This document shows, piece by piece, positions 1 through 10,325 of a stretch of 64,000 bases of DNA (positions are counted from its first letter, which is position 1; each line of letters begins with the position of its first letter). Made by a program: the position numbers and the translations under genes. This DNA is from Calliopsis andreniformis (lineage: Eukaryota > Arthropoda > Insecta > Hymenoptera > Andrenidae). The notes beneath the pieces were generated by a model. The model was not told the DNA's origin. It saw only the letters and a list, made by a program, of their open reading frames with translations, and did not search any database. The stretch covers positions 25,128,001-25,192,000 of the forward strand of contig NW_027480422.1 in NCBI RefSeq assembly GCF_051401765.1. Direction: 5' to 3'.

Positions 1-55
1 TTTTGCATAGTATAACAGGAATAATTGCAGCCAGTGTGACAGTACAGGTCATTTC

Positions 56-704
56 GACGTTCCGGGCAACCTAGGCTTCGCTCTAGGGCCTTGCTCCACC
101 AGATCGAATACCTAGGGACTTAGAATTCAACGCCAGAAGAATAAAATACAACATAGGTGCCACAGTTTTTCCATCGTATAAAAGGAATAGTTGCAACCAG
201 TGTGAAAGTAATGGTCATTTCTACGTTCCGGGCAACCTAGGTTTCACTCTTGGGCGTTGCTCCACCACACCGAATAGCTACGTCCTTAGAAGTCATCTCC
301 AGAAGCATAAAACACAATACAAATACAACAGCTTTTCCATCGTATAAAATGCATGATTGCAAACAGTGTGAATGTTATGGTCATTTCTGCGTTCCGGGCA
401 ACCTAGGCTTCACTCTAGGTCGTTGTTCCATCAGATCGAATAGTTAGGGCCTAAGAAGTCAACGCCAGAAGCATAAAATACAATATAAATGCAACAGCTT
501 TACCATCGTATATAATGTATATTTGCAAACAGTGTGAAAGTAAAAGTCATTTCTACGTTCCGGGCAACCTAGGCTTAACTGTAGGGCGTTGCTCCACCAG
601 GTCGCATAGTTAGGGACTTAGAAGTCAACGCCAGAAGCATAAAATACAATAAAAATGCAACAGTTTTTAAATAGTATAACAGGAATAATTGCAACCAGTG
701 TGAA
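56..704 (+). repeat. Duplicated 4-monomer block, copy 1 (18-monomer offset)
   Basis: This ~650 bp block recurs at 3044-3692, exactly 2,988 bp (18 x 166) downstream. Shared private variants include GGTTTCACTCTTGGGCG, CACACCGAATAGCTACGTCC and the odd CAGTTTTTAAATAGTATAAC. Only a few substitutions separate the copies (for example ATAAAATGCATGATTGC here against ATAAAATGAATGATTGC). Identity begins near base 56 and ends near 704, where this copy continues ATACGG and the other TACAGG. Confidence 0.9.
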
Positions 705-3043
705 AGATACGGTCATTTCTACGTTGCGGGCATCCTAGGCTTCACTCTAGGGCATTGCTCCACCACATCGACTAGCTACGGCCTTAGAAGTCAACGCCAT
801 AACTATAAAAAACAATATAAATACAACTGTTTTTCCATTGTATAAAATGAACAATTGCAAACAGTGTGGAGACAATGGTCATTTCTACTTTCCGGGCAAC
901 CTAGGCTTCACTCTAGGGCGTTTCTCCACCACATCGAATAGCTACGGCCTTAGAAGTCAACGTCTGAAGCATAAAATTTAATATAAATACAACAGTTTTT
1001 CCATCGTATAACAGGAATAATTGCAAGCAGTGTGAAAGATATGGTCATTTCTACGATACAGGCAACCGAGGCTTCACTCTAGGGCGTCGTTCCACCAGAT
1101 CGAATAGTTAGGGCCTAAGAAGTCTACGCCAGGAGCATAAAATACAATACAAATACAACAGCTTTTCCATCGTATAACAAGAATAATTGCAACCAGTGTG
1201 AAACTGATAGTCATTTCTACATTCCGGGCAACCTAGGCTTCGCTCTAGGGCCATGCTCCACCAGATGGAATAGTTAGGGCCTAAGAAGTCAACGCCAGAA
1301 GCATAAAATACAATATAAATACAACAGTTTTTCACCTGTATAACAGGAATAATTGCAACCAGTGTGAAAGCTATGGTCATTTCTACGTTCCGGGCAACCT
1401 AGGCTTCACCCTAGGGCGTTGCTCCAACAGATCGAATAGTTATGGCCTAAGAAGTCAACGCCAGAAGCATAAAATACAATAGAAATACAACAGTTTTTCC
1501 ATCGTATAACAGGAATAATTGCAACCAGTGTGAAAGTGATGGTCATTTCTACGTTGCGGGAAACCTAGGCTTCAGTCTAGGGCGCGGTTCCCCCAGATCG
1601 AATAGTTAGGGCCTAAGAAGCCTACGCCTGAAGCATAAAATACAATATAAATACCACAGTTTTTCCATCGTATAACAGGAATAATTACCACCAGTTTCAA
1701 AGTGGTGGTCATTTCTGCATTCCGGGCAACCTAGGCTTCACTCTAGGGCGTTGGTCCTCCAGATAGAATAGTTAGGGCCCAGGAAGTCAATGCCAGAAGC
1801 ATAAAAAACAATATAAATACAACAGTTTTTCCCTTGTATAACAGGAATAATTGCAACCAGTGTGAAATGTATTGTCATTTCTACGTTCCGTGCAACCTTG
1901 GCTTCACCCTAGGGCGTTGCTCCAACAGATCGAATAGTTATGGCCTAAGAAGTCAACGCCAGAAGCATAAAATACAATATAAACACAACAGTTTTTCCAT
2001 CGTATAACAGGAATAATTGCAACCAGTGTGAAAGACATGGTCATTTCTAAGTTCCGGGCAACCTAGGCTTCACTCTAGGGCGTTGCTCCACCACATCGAA
2101 TAGCCGGGGCCTTAGGAGTCAACGACAGAGGCATAAAATACAAAATAAACACAACAGTTTTTCCATCGTATAACAGGAATAATTGCAACCAGTGTGAAAA
2201 ACATGGTCATTTCTACGTTCCGGGCAACCTAGGCTTCACCCTAGGGCGTTGCTCCACCAGATCGAATAGTTAGGGCCCAGGAAGTCAACGCCAGAAGCAT
2301 AAAATACTACATATATACAACAGTTTTTCCCTTGTATAACAGGAATAATTGCAACCAGTGTGAAAGGTATGGTCATTTCTACGTTCCGGCCAACCTAGGC
2401 TTCACACTAGGGTGTCGCTGCACCACATCGAATAGCTCCGGCCTTAGAAGTCAACGCCAGAAGCATAAAATGCAATATAAATACAACAGTTTTTGAATCG
2501 TATAACAGGAATAATTGCACACAGTGTGAAAGATATGGTCATTTCTACGTTGCGAGCATCCTAGGCTTCTCTCTAGGGCATTCCTCCACCACATCGAATA
2601 GCTACGGCCTTAGAAGTCAACGCCATAACTATAAAATACAATATAAATACAACAGTCTTTCCATCGCATAAAGCGAATAATTGCAACCAGTCTGATAGTT
2701 ATGGTCATTTCTACGTTCCGGGCAACATAGGCTTCACTCTAGGGCGTTGCTTCACCAGATCGAATAGTTAGGGCCTAAGAAGTCAATGCCAGAAGCATAA
2801 AATAAAATAAGCATACAACAGTTTTTCCATCGTATAAAACGTATAATTGCAACCAGTATGAATGTTATGGTCATTCCTACGTTCCGGGCAACCTAGGCTT
2901 CACTCTAGGGCGTTGGTCCACCAGATCCAATAACTAGGGCCTAAGAAGTCAACGCCAGGAGCACCAAATACAAAATAAATACAACAGTTTTTCCATCGTA
3001 TAAAACGAATAATTGCAACCAGTATGAAAGCTATGGTCATTTA
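705..3043 (+). repeat. Diverged satellite monomers (~14), mostly ACAGG subfamily
   Basis: About fourteen monomers lie between the two copies of the 18-monomer-offset duplication. Most are of the ATAACAGGAATAATTGC type. Each carries private substitutions (for example GGCGCGGTTCCCCC near 1580 and TAGCCGGGGCC near 2102), and I found no long near-identical duplicate within the segment. It reads as older satellite that has not been recently homogenised. No gene or other element was seen. Confidence 0.85.
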
Positions 3044-3692
3044 TACGTTCCGGGCAACCTAGGCTTCGCTCTAGGGCCTTGCTCCACCAGATCGAATACC
3101 TAGGGACTTAGAATTCAACGCCAGAAGAATAAAATACAACATAGGTGCCACAGTTTTTCCATCGTATAGAGGGAATAGTTGCAACCAGTGTGAAAGTAAT
3201 GGTCATTTCTACGTTCCGGGCAACCTAGGTTTCACTCTTGGGCGTTGCTCCACCACACCGAATAGCTACGTCCTTAGAAGTCATCTCCAGAAGCATAAAA
3301 CACAATACAAATCCAACAGCTTTTCCATCGTATAAAATGAATGATTGCAAACAGTGTGAATGTTATGGTCACTTCTGCGTTCCGGGCAACCTAGGCTTCA
3401 CTCTAGGTCGTTGTTCCATCAGATCGAATAGTTAGGGCCTATGAAGTCAACGCCAGAAGCATAAAATACAATATAAATGCAACAGCTTTACCATCGTATA
3501 TAATGTATATTTGCAAACAGTGTGAAAGTAAACGTCATTTCTACGTTCCGGGCAACCTAGGCTTAACTGTAGGGCGTTGCTCCACCAGATCGCATAGTTA
3601 GGGACTTAGAAGTCAACGCCAGAAGCATAAAATACAATAAAAATGCAACAGTTTTTAAATAGTATAACAGGAATAATTGCAACCAGTGTGAA
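3044..3692 (+). repeat. Duplicated 4-monomer block, copy 2 (18-monomer offset)
   Basis: This is the downstream partner of 56-704 at an offset of exactly 2,988 bp. It keeps the same private variants in the same order, so it is one copying event rather than parallel mutation. It differs at a few sites, for example GTATAGAGGGAATAG here against GTATAAAAGGAATAG. Confidence 0.9.
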
Positions 3693-3762
3693 AGTACAGG
3701 TCATTTCTATGTTCCCGGTAAACTAGGCTACACTCTAGGGCGTTGCTCCACCAGATCGAATA

Positions 3763-4163
3763 GCTAGGGACTTAGAATTCAGCGCCAGAAGAATAAAATA
3801 CAGCATATGTACAACAGTTTTTCAATCGTGTAACAGGAATAATTGCAAACAGTGTGAAAGATATGGTCATTTCTACGTTGCGAGCACGCTAGATTTCACT
3901 CTAGGGCATTGCTCCACCACATCGAATACCTACGGCCTTAGGAGTCAACGCCATAACTATAAAAAACAACATAAATACAACAGTTTTTCCGTTGTATAAA
4001 ATGAATAATTGCAAACAGTGTGGAAGTAATGGTCATTTCTACTTTCCGGGCAACTTAGGCTTCACTCTAGGGCGTTGCACCACCACATCGAATAGCTACG
4101 GCCTTAGAAGTCAACGCCTGAAGCATAAAATACAATATAAATACAACAGCTTTTCCATCGTAT
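3763..4163 (+). repeat. Short tandem duplication, copy 1 (5-monomer offset)
   Basis: About 400 bp is repeated 830 bp (5 x 166) downstream at 4593-4993. Both copies share CAGCATATGTACAACAG, TTTTTCAATCGTGTAAC and GTTGCGAGCAC. Differences are few: GCACGCTAG against GCACCCTAG, AACTTAGG against AACCTAGG, and GTTGCACC against GTTGCTCC. Confidence 0.87.
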
Positions 4164-4592
4164 AAAATGTATAATTGCAAGCAGTGTGAAGGTAATGGTC
4201 ATTTCTACCTTCCGGGCAACCTAGGCTTTACTCTAGAGCATTGCTCCACCAGATCGAATAGTTAGGGCCTACGAAGACAACGCCAGAAGCATAAAATACA
4301 AAATAAATACAACAGCTTTTCCATCGAATATAATGTATATTTGCAAACAGTGTGAAAGTAAAGGTTATTTCTACGTTCCGGGCAACCTAGGCTTCACTCG
4401 AGGGAGTTGTTCCACCAGATCGAATAGTTAGGGCCTAAGAAGTCAACTCCAGAAGCACAAAATACAATATAAATACAACAGCTTTTCTATCGTATATAAT
4501 GTATATTTGCAAACAGTGTGAAAGTAAAGGTCATTCCTACGTTCCGGGCAACCTAGGCTTAACTGTAGGGCGTTGCTCCACCAGATCGCATA
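4164..4592 (+). repeat. Satellite block duplicated at 6321-6747 (13-monomer offset), copy 1
   Basis: Monomers with GTATAAAATGTATAATTGC, GGCTTTACTCTAGAGC and CCTACGAAGACAACGCC are repeated 2,157 bp downstream (13 x 166 minus 1). The missing base is explained by a short variant at 5331-5340 (GAAACCTGCA) between the two copies. Monomers of the type GTATATAATGTATATTTGC, rare elsewhere, are concentrated here and at 480-540, 3490-3520 and 6645-6670. Confidence 0.85.
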
Positions 4593-4993
4593 GTTAGGGA
4601 CTTAGAATTCAGCGCCAGAAGAATAAAATACAGCATATGTACAACAGTTTTTCAATCGTGTAACAGGAATAATTGCAAACAGTGTGAAAGATATGGTCAT
4701 TTCTACGTTGCGAGCACCCTAGATTTCACTCTAGGGCATTGCTCCACCACATCGAATACCTACGGCCTTAGGAGTCAACGCCATAACTATAAAAAACAAC
4801 ATAAATACAACAGTTTTTCCGTTGTATAAAATGAATAATTGCAAACAGTGTGGAAGTAATGGTCATTTCTACTTTCCGGGCAACCTAGGCTTCACTCTAG
4901 GGCGTTGCTCCACCACATCGAATAGCTACGGCCTTAGAAGTCAACGCCTGAAGCATAAAATACAATATAAATACAACAGCTTTTCCATCGTAT
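4593..4993 (+). repeat. Short tandem duplication, copy 2 (5-monomer offset)
   Basis: Partner of 3763-4163 at an offset of 830 bp. The right junction is visible at about 4993: this copy continues TATGTAATGTATATTTGC while the first continues TATAAAATGTATAATTGC. Register with the 166 bp period is preserved across both junctions. Confidence 0.87.
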
Positions 4994-6320
4994 GTAATGT
5001 ATATTTGCAAACAGTGTGAAAGTAAAGGTCATATCTACGTTCCGGGCAACATAGGTTTCGCTGTAGGGCGTCGCTCCACCAGATCGAATAGCTAGGGACT
5101 TAGAAGTCAACGCCAGAAGCATAAAATACAATAAAGATACAACAGTTTTTCCATCGTATAAAAGGAGTAATTGCAACCAGTGTGAAAGTAATGGTCATTT
5201 CTACGTTCCGGGCAAAATAGGCTTAACTCCAGGGCGTTGCTCCACCAGATCGAATAGTCAGGGACGTTGAATACAACGCCAGAAGCATAAAATACAATAA
5301 AAATGCAACAGTTTTTCCATCGTATAACAGGAAACCTGCAACCAGTGTGAAAGTACTGGTGATATCTATGTTCCGGGTAACCTAGGCTTCACCCTAGGGC
5401 ATTGCTCCACCAGATCGAATAGCTAGGGACTTAGAATTCAACGCCAGAAGAATAAAATACAACATATGTACAACAGTTTTTCCATCGTATAAAATGTATA
5501 ATTGCAAGCAGTGTGAAGGTAATGGTCATTTCTACGTTTCGGGCAATCTAGGCTTCACTCTAAAGCGTTGCTTCGCCAGATCGAATAGTTAGGGCCTTCG
5601 ATGTCAATGCCCGAAGCATAAAATACAAAATAAATAGACCAGTTTTTCCATTGTATAAAACGAATAATTGCAACAAGTGTGAAAGTTATGGTCATTTCTA
5701 CGTACAGGGCAACCTCGGCTAAACTGTAGGGCGTTGCTCCACCAGATCGCATAGTTAGGGACTTAGAAATTAACGCCAGATGCATAAAATACAATAAAAA
5801 TGCAACAGTTTTTCCATAGTATAACAGGAATAATTGCAACCAGTGTGAAAGTACAGGCCATTTCTACGTTCCGGGAACCCTAGGCTTCGCTCTAGTGCCT
5901 TGCTCCACCAGATCGAATAGCTAGGGACTTAGAATTCAGCACCAGAAGAATAAAGTGCAACATATGTAGAACAGTTTTTCCATCGTATAAAATGTATAAT
6001 TGCAAGCAGTGTGAAGGTAATGGTCATTTCTACGTTCTGGATAACCTAGGCTTCACTCTAGAGCGTTGCTCCACCAGATCGAATGGTTAGGGCCTTAGAA
6101 GTCAACGCACGAAGCATAAAATACAAAATAAATAGAACAGTTTTTCCATCGTATAACAGGAATAATTGCAACCAGTGTGAAAGTTCATGTCATTTCTACG
6201 TTCCGGGCAACCTAGGCTTCAGTCTAGGGCATTGTTCCACCAGATCGAATAGTTAGGGCCTAAGAAGTCAACGCCAGAAGCATAAAATACAATATAAATA
6301 TAACAGCTTTTCCATCGTAT
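4994..6320 (+). repeat. Diverged satellite monomers (~8)
   Basis: These monomers carry many private changes, such as AGGCTTAACTCCAGGGCG near 5222 and AATAAATAGACCAG near 5629. A one-base shortening lies at 5331-5340. The recurrent monomer with CTTAACTGTAGGGCG and GATCGCATAG occurs here near 5717 and also near 573, 3561, 4556, 6713 and 7210; those spacings correspond to 18, 6, 7, 6 and 3 monomers. No gene was seen. Confidence 0.83.
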
Positions 6321-6747
6321 AAAATGTATAATTGCAAGCAGTGTGAAGGTAATGGTCATTTCTACGTTCCGGGCAACCTAGGCTTTACTCTAGAGCATTG
6401 CTCCACCAGATCGAATAGTTAGGGCCTACGAAGACAACGCCAGAAGCATAAAATACAATATAAATACAACAGCTTTTCCATCGTATATAATGTATATTTG
6501 CAAACAGTGTGAAAGTAAAGGTCATTTCTTCGTTCCGGGCAACCTAGGCTTCACTCTAGGGAGTTGTTCCACCAGATCGAATAGTTAGGGACTAAGAAGT
6601 CAACGCCAGAAGCATAAAATACAATATAAATACAACAGCTTTTCCATCGTATATAATGTATATTTGCAAACAGTGTGAAGGTAAAGGTCATTCCCACGTT
6701 CCGGGCAACCTAGGCTTAACTGCAGGGCGTTGCTCCACCAGATCGCA
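6321..6747 (+). repeat. Satellite block, copy 2 of the 13-monomer-offset duplication
   Basis: Downstream partner of 4164-4592. It shares GGCTTTACTCTAGAGC, CCTACGAAGACAACGCC and the following GTATATAATGTATATTTGC monomers, with a few substitutions (TTCTACGTTCC here against TTCTACCTTCC upstream). Confidence 0.85.
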
Positions 6748-7045
6748 TAGTTAAGGACTTAGAAGTCAACGCCAGAAGCATAAAATACAATAAAAATGCA
6801 ACAGTTTTTCCATAGTATAACAGGAATAATTGCAACCAGTGTGAAAGTACAGGTCATTTCTACGTTCCGGGCAACCTAGGCTTCGCTCTAGGGCCTTGCT
6901 CCACCAGATCGAATACCTAGGGACTTAGAATTCAACGCCAGAAGAATAAAATACAACATAGGTACCACAGTTTTTCCATCGTATAAAAGGAATAATTGCA
7001 ACCAGTGTGAAAGTAATGGTCATTTCTACGTTCCGGGCAACCTAG
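6700..7045 (+). repeat. Two-monomer cassette, copy 1 (3-monomer offset)
   Basis: The cassette joins the GATCGCATAG monomer to the TTCGCTCTAGGGCCTTGC / GAATACCTAGGGACTTAG monomer and then ACATAGGTACCACAG. It recurs 498 bp (3 x 166) downstream at about 7198-7543. A related version begins the window (63-165) and occurs at 3052-3160. The block overlaps the end of the 6321-6747 duplication, so it belongs to at least two copying events. Confidence 0.82.
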
Positions 7046-7197
7046 GTTTCACGCTTGGGCGTTGCTCCACCACACCGAATAGCTACGTCCTTAGAAGTCA
7101 ACTCCAGAAGCATAAAACACAATATAAATACAACAGCTTTTCCATCGGATAAAATGAATGATTGCAATCACTGTGAATGTTATGGTCATTTCTACGT

Positions 7198-7543
7198 TCC
7201 GGGCAACCTAGGCTTAACTGTAGGGCGATGCTCCACCAGATCGCATAGTTAGAGACTTAGAAGTCAACGCCAGAAGCATACAATACAATAAAAATGCAAC
7301 AGTTTTTCCATAGTATAACAGGAATAATTGCAACCAGTGTGAAAGTACAGGTCATTTCTACGTTCCGGGCAACCTAGGCTTCGCTCTAGGGCCTTGCTCC
7401 ACCAGATCGAATACCTAGGGACTTAGAATTCAACGCCAGAAGAATAAAATACAACATAGGTACCACAGTTTTTCCATCGTATAAAAGGAATAATTGCAAC
7501 CAGTGTGAAAGTGATGGTCATTTCTACGTTCCGGGCAACCTAG
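7198..7543 (+). repeat. Two-monomer cassette, copy 2 (3-monomer offset)
   Basis: Repeat of 6700-7045 at an offset of exactly 498 bp, with the same private variants (GGCCTTGC, GAATACC, ATAGGTACCACAG). It diverges where this copy reads AAAGTGATGG and the upstream one AAAGTAATGG. Confidence 0.82.
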
Positions 7544-8540
7544 GCTTCACTTCTGGACGTTGCCCCACAAGATCGAATAGATAGGACCTTAGAAGACAAC
7601 GCCAGAAGCATAAAATACAATAAAAATACAACAGCTTTTCCATCGTATAGCAAGAATAATTGCAACCAGTGTGAAAGTAATTGTCATTTCTACGTTTCGG
7701 GCAACCTAGGCTTCACTCTAGGGCGTTGATCCACCAGATCGAATAGCTAGGGATTTAGAATACAACGCCAGAGAAATAAAATTCAATATAAGTACAACAG
7801 TATCTCCATCGTATAAAACGAATAATAGCAACCAGTGTGAAAGTTATGGTCATTTCTACGTTCCGGGCAACCTAGGCTTCACTCTAGGGCGTTATTCCAC
7901 CACATCGAATAGCTACGGCCTTCGAAGTCTACGCCAGAAGCATGATTTACAATATAAATAAAACAGCTTTTCAATCGTATAAAACGAATAATTGCAACCA
8001 GTTTGTAAGTCATGGTCATTTCTACGATCCGGGCAACCTAGGCTTCACTCTAGGTCGTTGCTCCACCAGATCGAATACATAGGGCCTATGTAGTCAACGC
8101 CAGAAGAATAAAATACAATATAAGTACAACAGTTTTTCCATCGTATAAAACGAATAATAGCAACCAGTGTGAAAGTTGTGGTCATTTCTACGTTCCGAGC
8201 AACCTAGGCTTCACTCTAGGGCGTTGCTCCACCACATCGTATAGCTACGGCCTTAGAAGTCAACGCCTGAAGCATAAAATACAATAAAAATACAATAGTT
8301 TTTTCATCGTATAACAGGAATAATTGCAAGAAGCGTGAAGGTAATGGTCATTTCTATGTTCCGGGCAATCTAGGCTTCACTCTAGGGCGTTGCTCCGCCA
8401 GATCGAATAGCTAGGGCCTCAGAAGTCAACGCCAGAAGCATAAAATACAATATAAATACAACAGCTTTTCCATCGTATAACAGGAATAATTACAACCAGT
8501 GTGAAAGTAATGGGCATTTCTACGTTCCCTGCAACCTAGG
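7544..8540 (+). repeat. Diverged satellite monomers (~6)
   Basis: Six mixed monomers with private variants, such as CGCCAGAGAAATAAAATTC near 7771 and CATGATTTACAATATAAAT near 7941. I saw no close duplicate elsewhere in the window, so these appear older than the HOR regions downstream. No gene was seen. Confidence 0.82.
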
Positions 8541-9026
8541 CTTCACTCTAGGGCGTTGTTCCTCCAGATCGAATAGCTAGGGCCTAAGACGTCTACACCA
8601 GAAGCATAAAATACAATATAAATACAACAGTTTTTCCATTGTATAAAACGAATAGTTGCTACCAGTGTGAAAGTTTTGGTCATTTCTGCGTTCCAGGCCC
8701 CATAGGCTTCACTCTTGGACGTTGCCCCACCAGATCGAATAGCTAGGACCTTAGAAGTCAAAGCCACACGCAGAAAATACAATATAAATACAACAGTTTT
8801 GTAATCGTATAAAACGAATAATTGCAATCCGTATGAAAGATATGCTCATTTCTACGTTCCGGGCAACCCAGGCTTCACCCTAGGTCGTTGCTCCACCAGA
8901 TCCAATAGTTAGGACATAAGAAGTCAACGCCAGAAGCATAAAATACAAAATAGATACAACAGCTTTTCCATCATATAACAGGAATAATTGCAACCAGTGT
9001 GAAAGTGATGGTCATTTCTACGTTCC
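8541..9026 (+). repeat. Three-monomer block, copy 1 (26-monomer offset)
   Basis: Repeated at 12856-13341, 4,315 bp downstream (26 x 166 minus 1). Diagnostic shared variants are GTTGTTCCTCC, AAGACGTCTACACC, AATAGTTGCTACCAG, GTTCCAGGCCCCATAGG and AAAGCCACACGCAG. Differences are very few, for example GACCTTAGAAGTC here against GACCTTGGAAGTC. The 26-monomer spacing is the same as the young HOR further right. Confidence 0.9.
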
Positions 9027-9312
9027 GGGCAATCTAGTCTTCTCTCTAGGGCGTTGCTCCACCAGATCGAATAGTTTGGGCCTAAGAAGTCAACGGCAGA
9101 AGCATAGAATACAATATAAATACAACAGTTTTTCCCTTGTGCAACAGGTATAATTGCAACCAGTGTGAAAGGTATGGTCATTTCTACGTTGCGGGCATCC
9201 TAGGCTTCACTCTAGGGCATTGCTCCACCACATCGAATAGTTAGGGCCTTAGATGTCAATGCCAGAAGCATAAAATGCCACATATATACAACAGTCTTTC
9301 CACTGTATAATA
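9027..9312 (+). repeat. Diverged satellite monomers between two duplicated blocks
   Basis: Just under two monomers, carrying TCTAGTCTTCTCTCTAGGG, TAACGGCAGAAG-like variants and GTGCAACAGGTATAATTGC. They resemble monomers of the 10 kb and 15 kb regions but with private changes. No gene was seen. Confidence 0.8.
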
Positions 9313-10325
9313 TGAATAATTGCAACCAGTGTGAAAGTAATGGTCATTTCTACGTTCCGGGCAACCTAGGCTTCACTCTAGGGCGTTGTTCCTCCAGATC
9401 GAGTAGCCAGGGCCTAAGAAGTCTACAGCAGAAGCATCAAATACAATATAAATACAACAATTTTTCCATCGTATAACAGGAATAACTGCAACCAGTGTGA
9501 AAGTGATGGTCATTTCTACGTTCCAGGCAACCTAGGCTTCACTATAGGGCGTTGCTCCACCACATCGAATGGCTGCGGCCTTAGAAGTCAACGCCAGAAG
9601 CATAACGTACAATAAAAATCCAACAGTTTGTCCATCGTATAACAGGAATAATTGCAACCAGTGTGAAAGTAATGGTCATTTCTACGTTCCGGACAACCTA
9701 GGTTTCGCTCTAGGGCGTTGCTCCACCACATCGAATATTTAGGGCCTTGGAAAACAGCTCCAGACGCATAACATACAATAAAAATACAGCAGTTTTTTCA
9801 TCGTACAACAGGAATAATTGCAACAAGCCAGAAGGTAATGGTCATTTCTACGTTCCGGGTAATCTAGGCTTCTCTCTAGGGCGTTGCTCCACCAGATCGA
9901 ATAGTTAGGGCCTAAGAAGTCAACGCCAGAAGCATAAAATACAATATAAATACAACAGACTTTCCATCGTATAATACGAATAAATGCAATCAGTATGAAA
10001 GTTATGGTCATTTCTACGTTCCGGGCAACCTGGGCTTCATCAGATGGCGTTGCTCCACCAGATCCAATAGTTAGGACCTAAGAAGTCAACGCAAGAAGCA
10101 TAAAATACACAATAGATACAACAGTTTTTCCATCGTATAACAGGAGTAATTGCAACCAGTGTGAAAGTGATGGTCATTTCTACGTTCCGGGCAATCTAGA
10201 CTTCTCTATAGGGCGTTGATCCACCAGATCGAATAGTTAGGGCCTAAGAAGTCAACGGCAGAAGCATAAAATACAATATAAATACAACAGCTTTTCCATT
10301 GTATAACAGGTATAATTGCAACCAG
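9313..10325 (+). repeat. Six-monomer block, oldest of three copies
   Basis: This ~1 kb block (CGAGTAGCCAGGGCC, CTACAGCAGAAGCATC, GAATGGCTGCGGCC, CATAACGTACAATAAAAATC, CTGGGCTTCATCAGATGGCG) recurs at about 14292-15304, offset 4,979 bp, and again at about 19436-20448, a further 5,144 bp. The later two copies sit inside the ~31-monomer units. This copy has extra private changes (TCTAGACTTCTCTATAGGG, GTTGATCC), so it seems to be a more distant relative left of the main duplication. Confidence 0.9.

Noticed and set aside
51..66. CENP-B-box-like match around TTTCTACGTTCCGGG
   Set aside because: Aligned on CGGG, the TTCG and A positions of the box core do not match, and in the one copy with TTTCGACG the spacing is off by one. 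It is not a credible CENP-B box.
98..110. RNA polymerase III B-box-like GATCGAATA
   Set aside because: It matches GWTCRANNC except for the last base, and no convincing A box lies at the right distance upstream; no tRNA fold is seen.
5331..5340. Short indels as possible insertion-element footprints
   Set aside because: The changes are one base long and not flanked by target duplications; they are ordinary small deletions, many inherited by duplicated copies.
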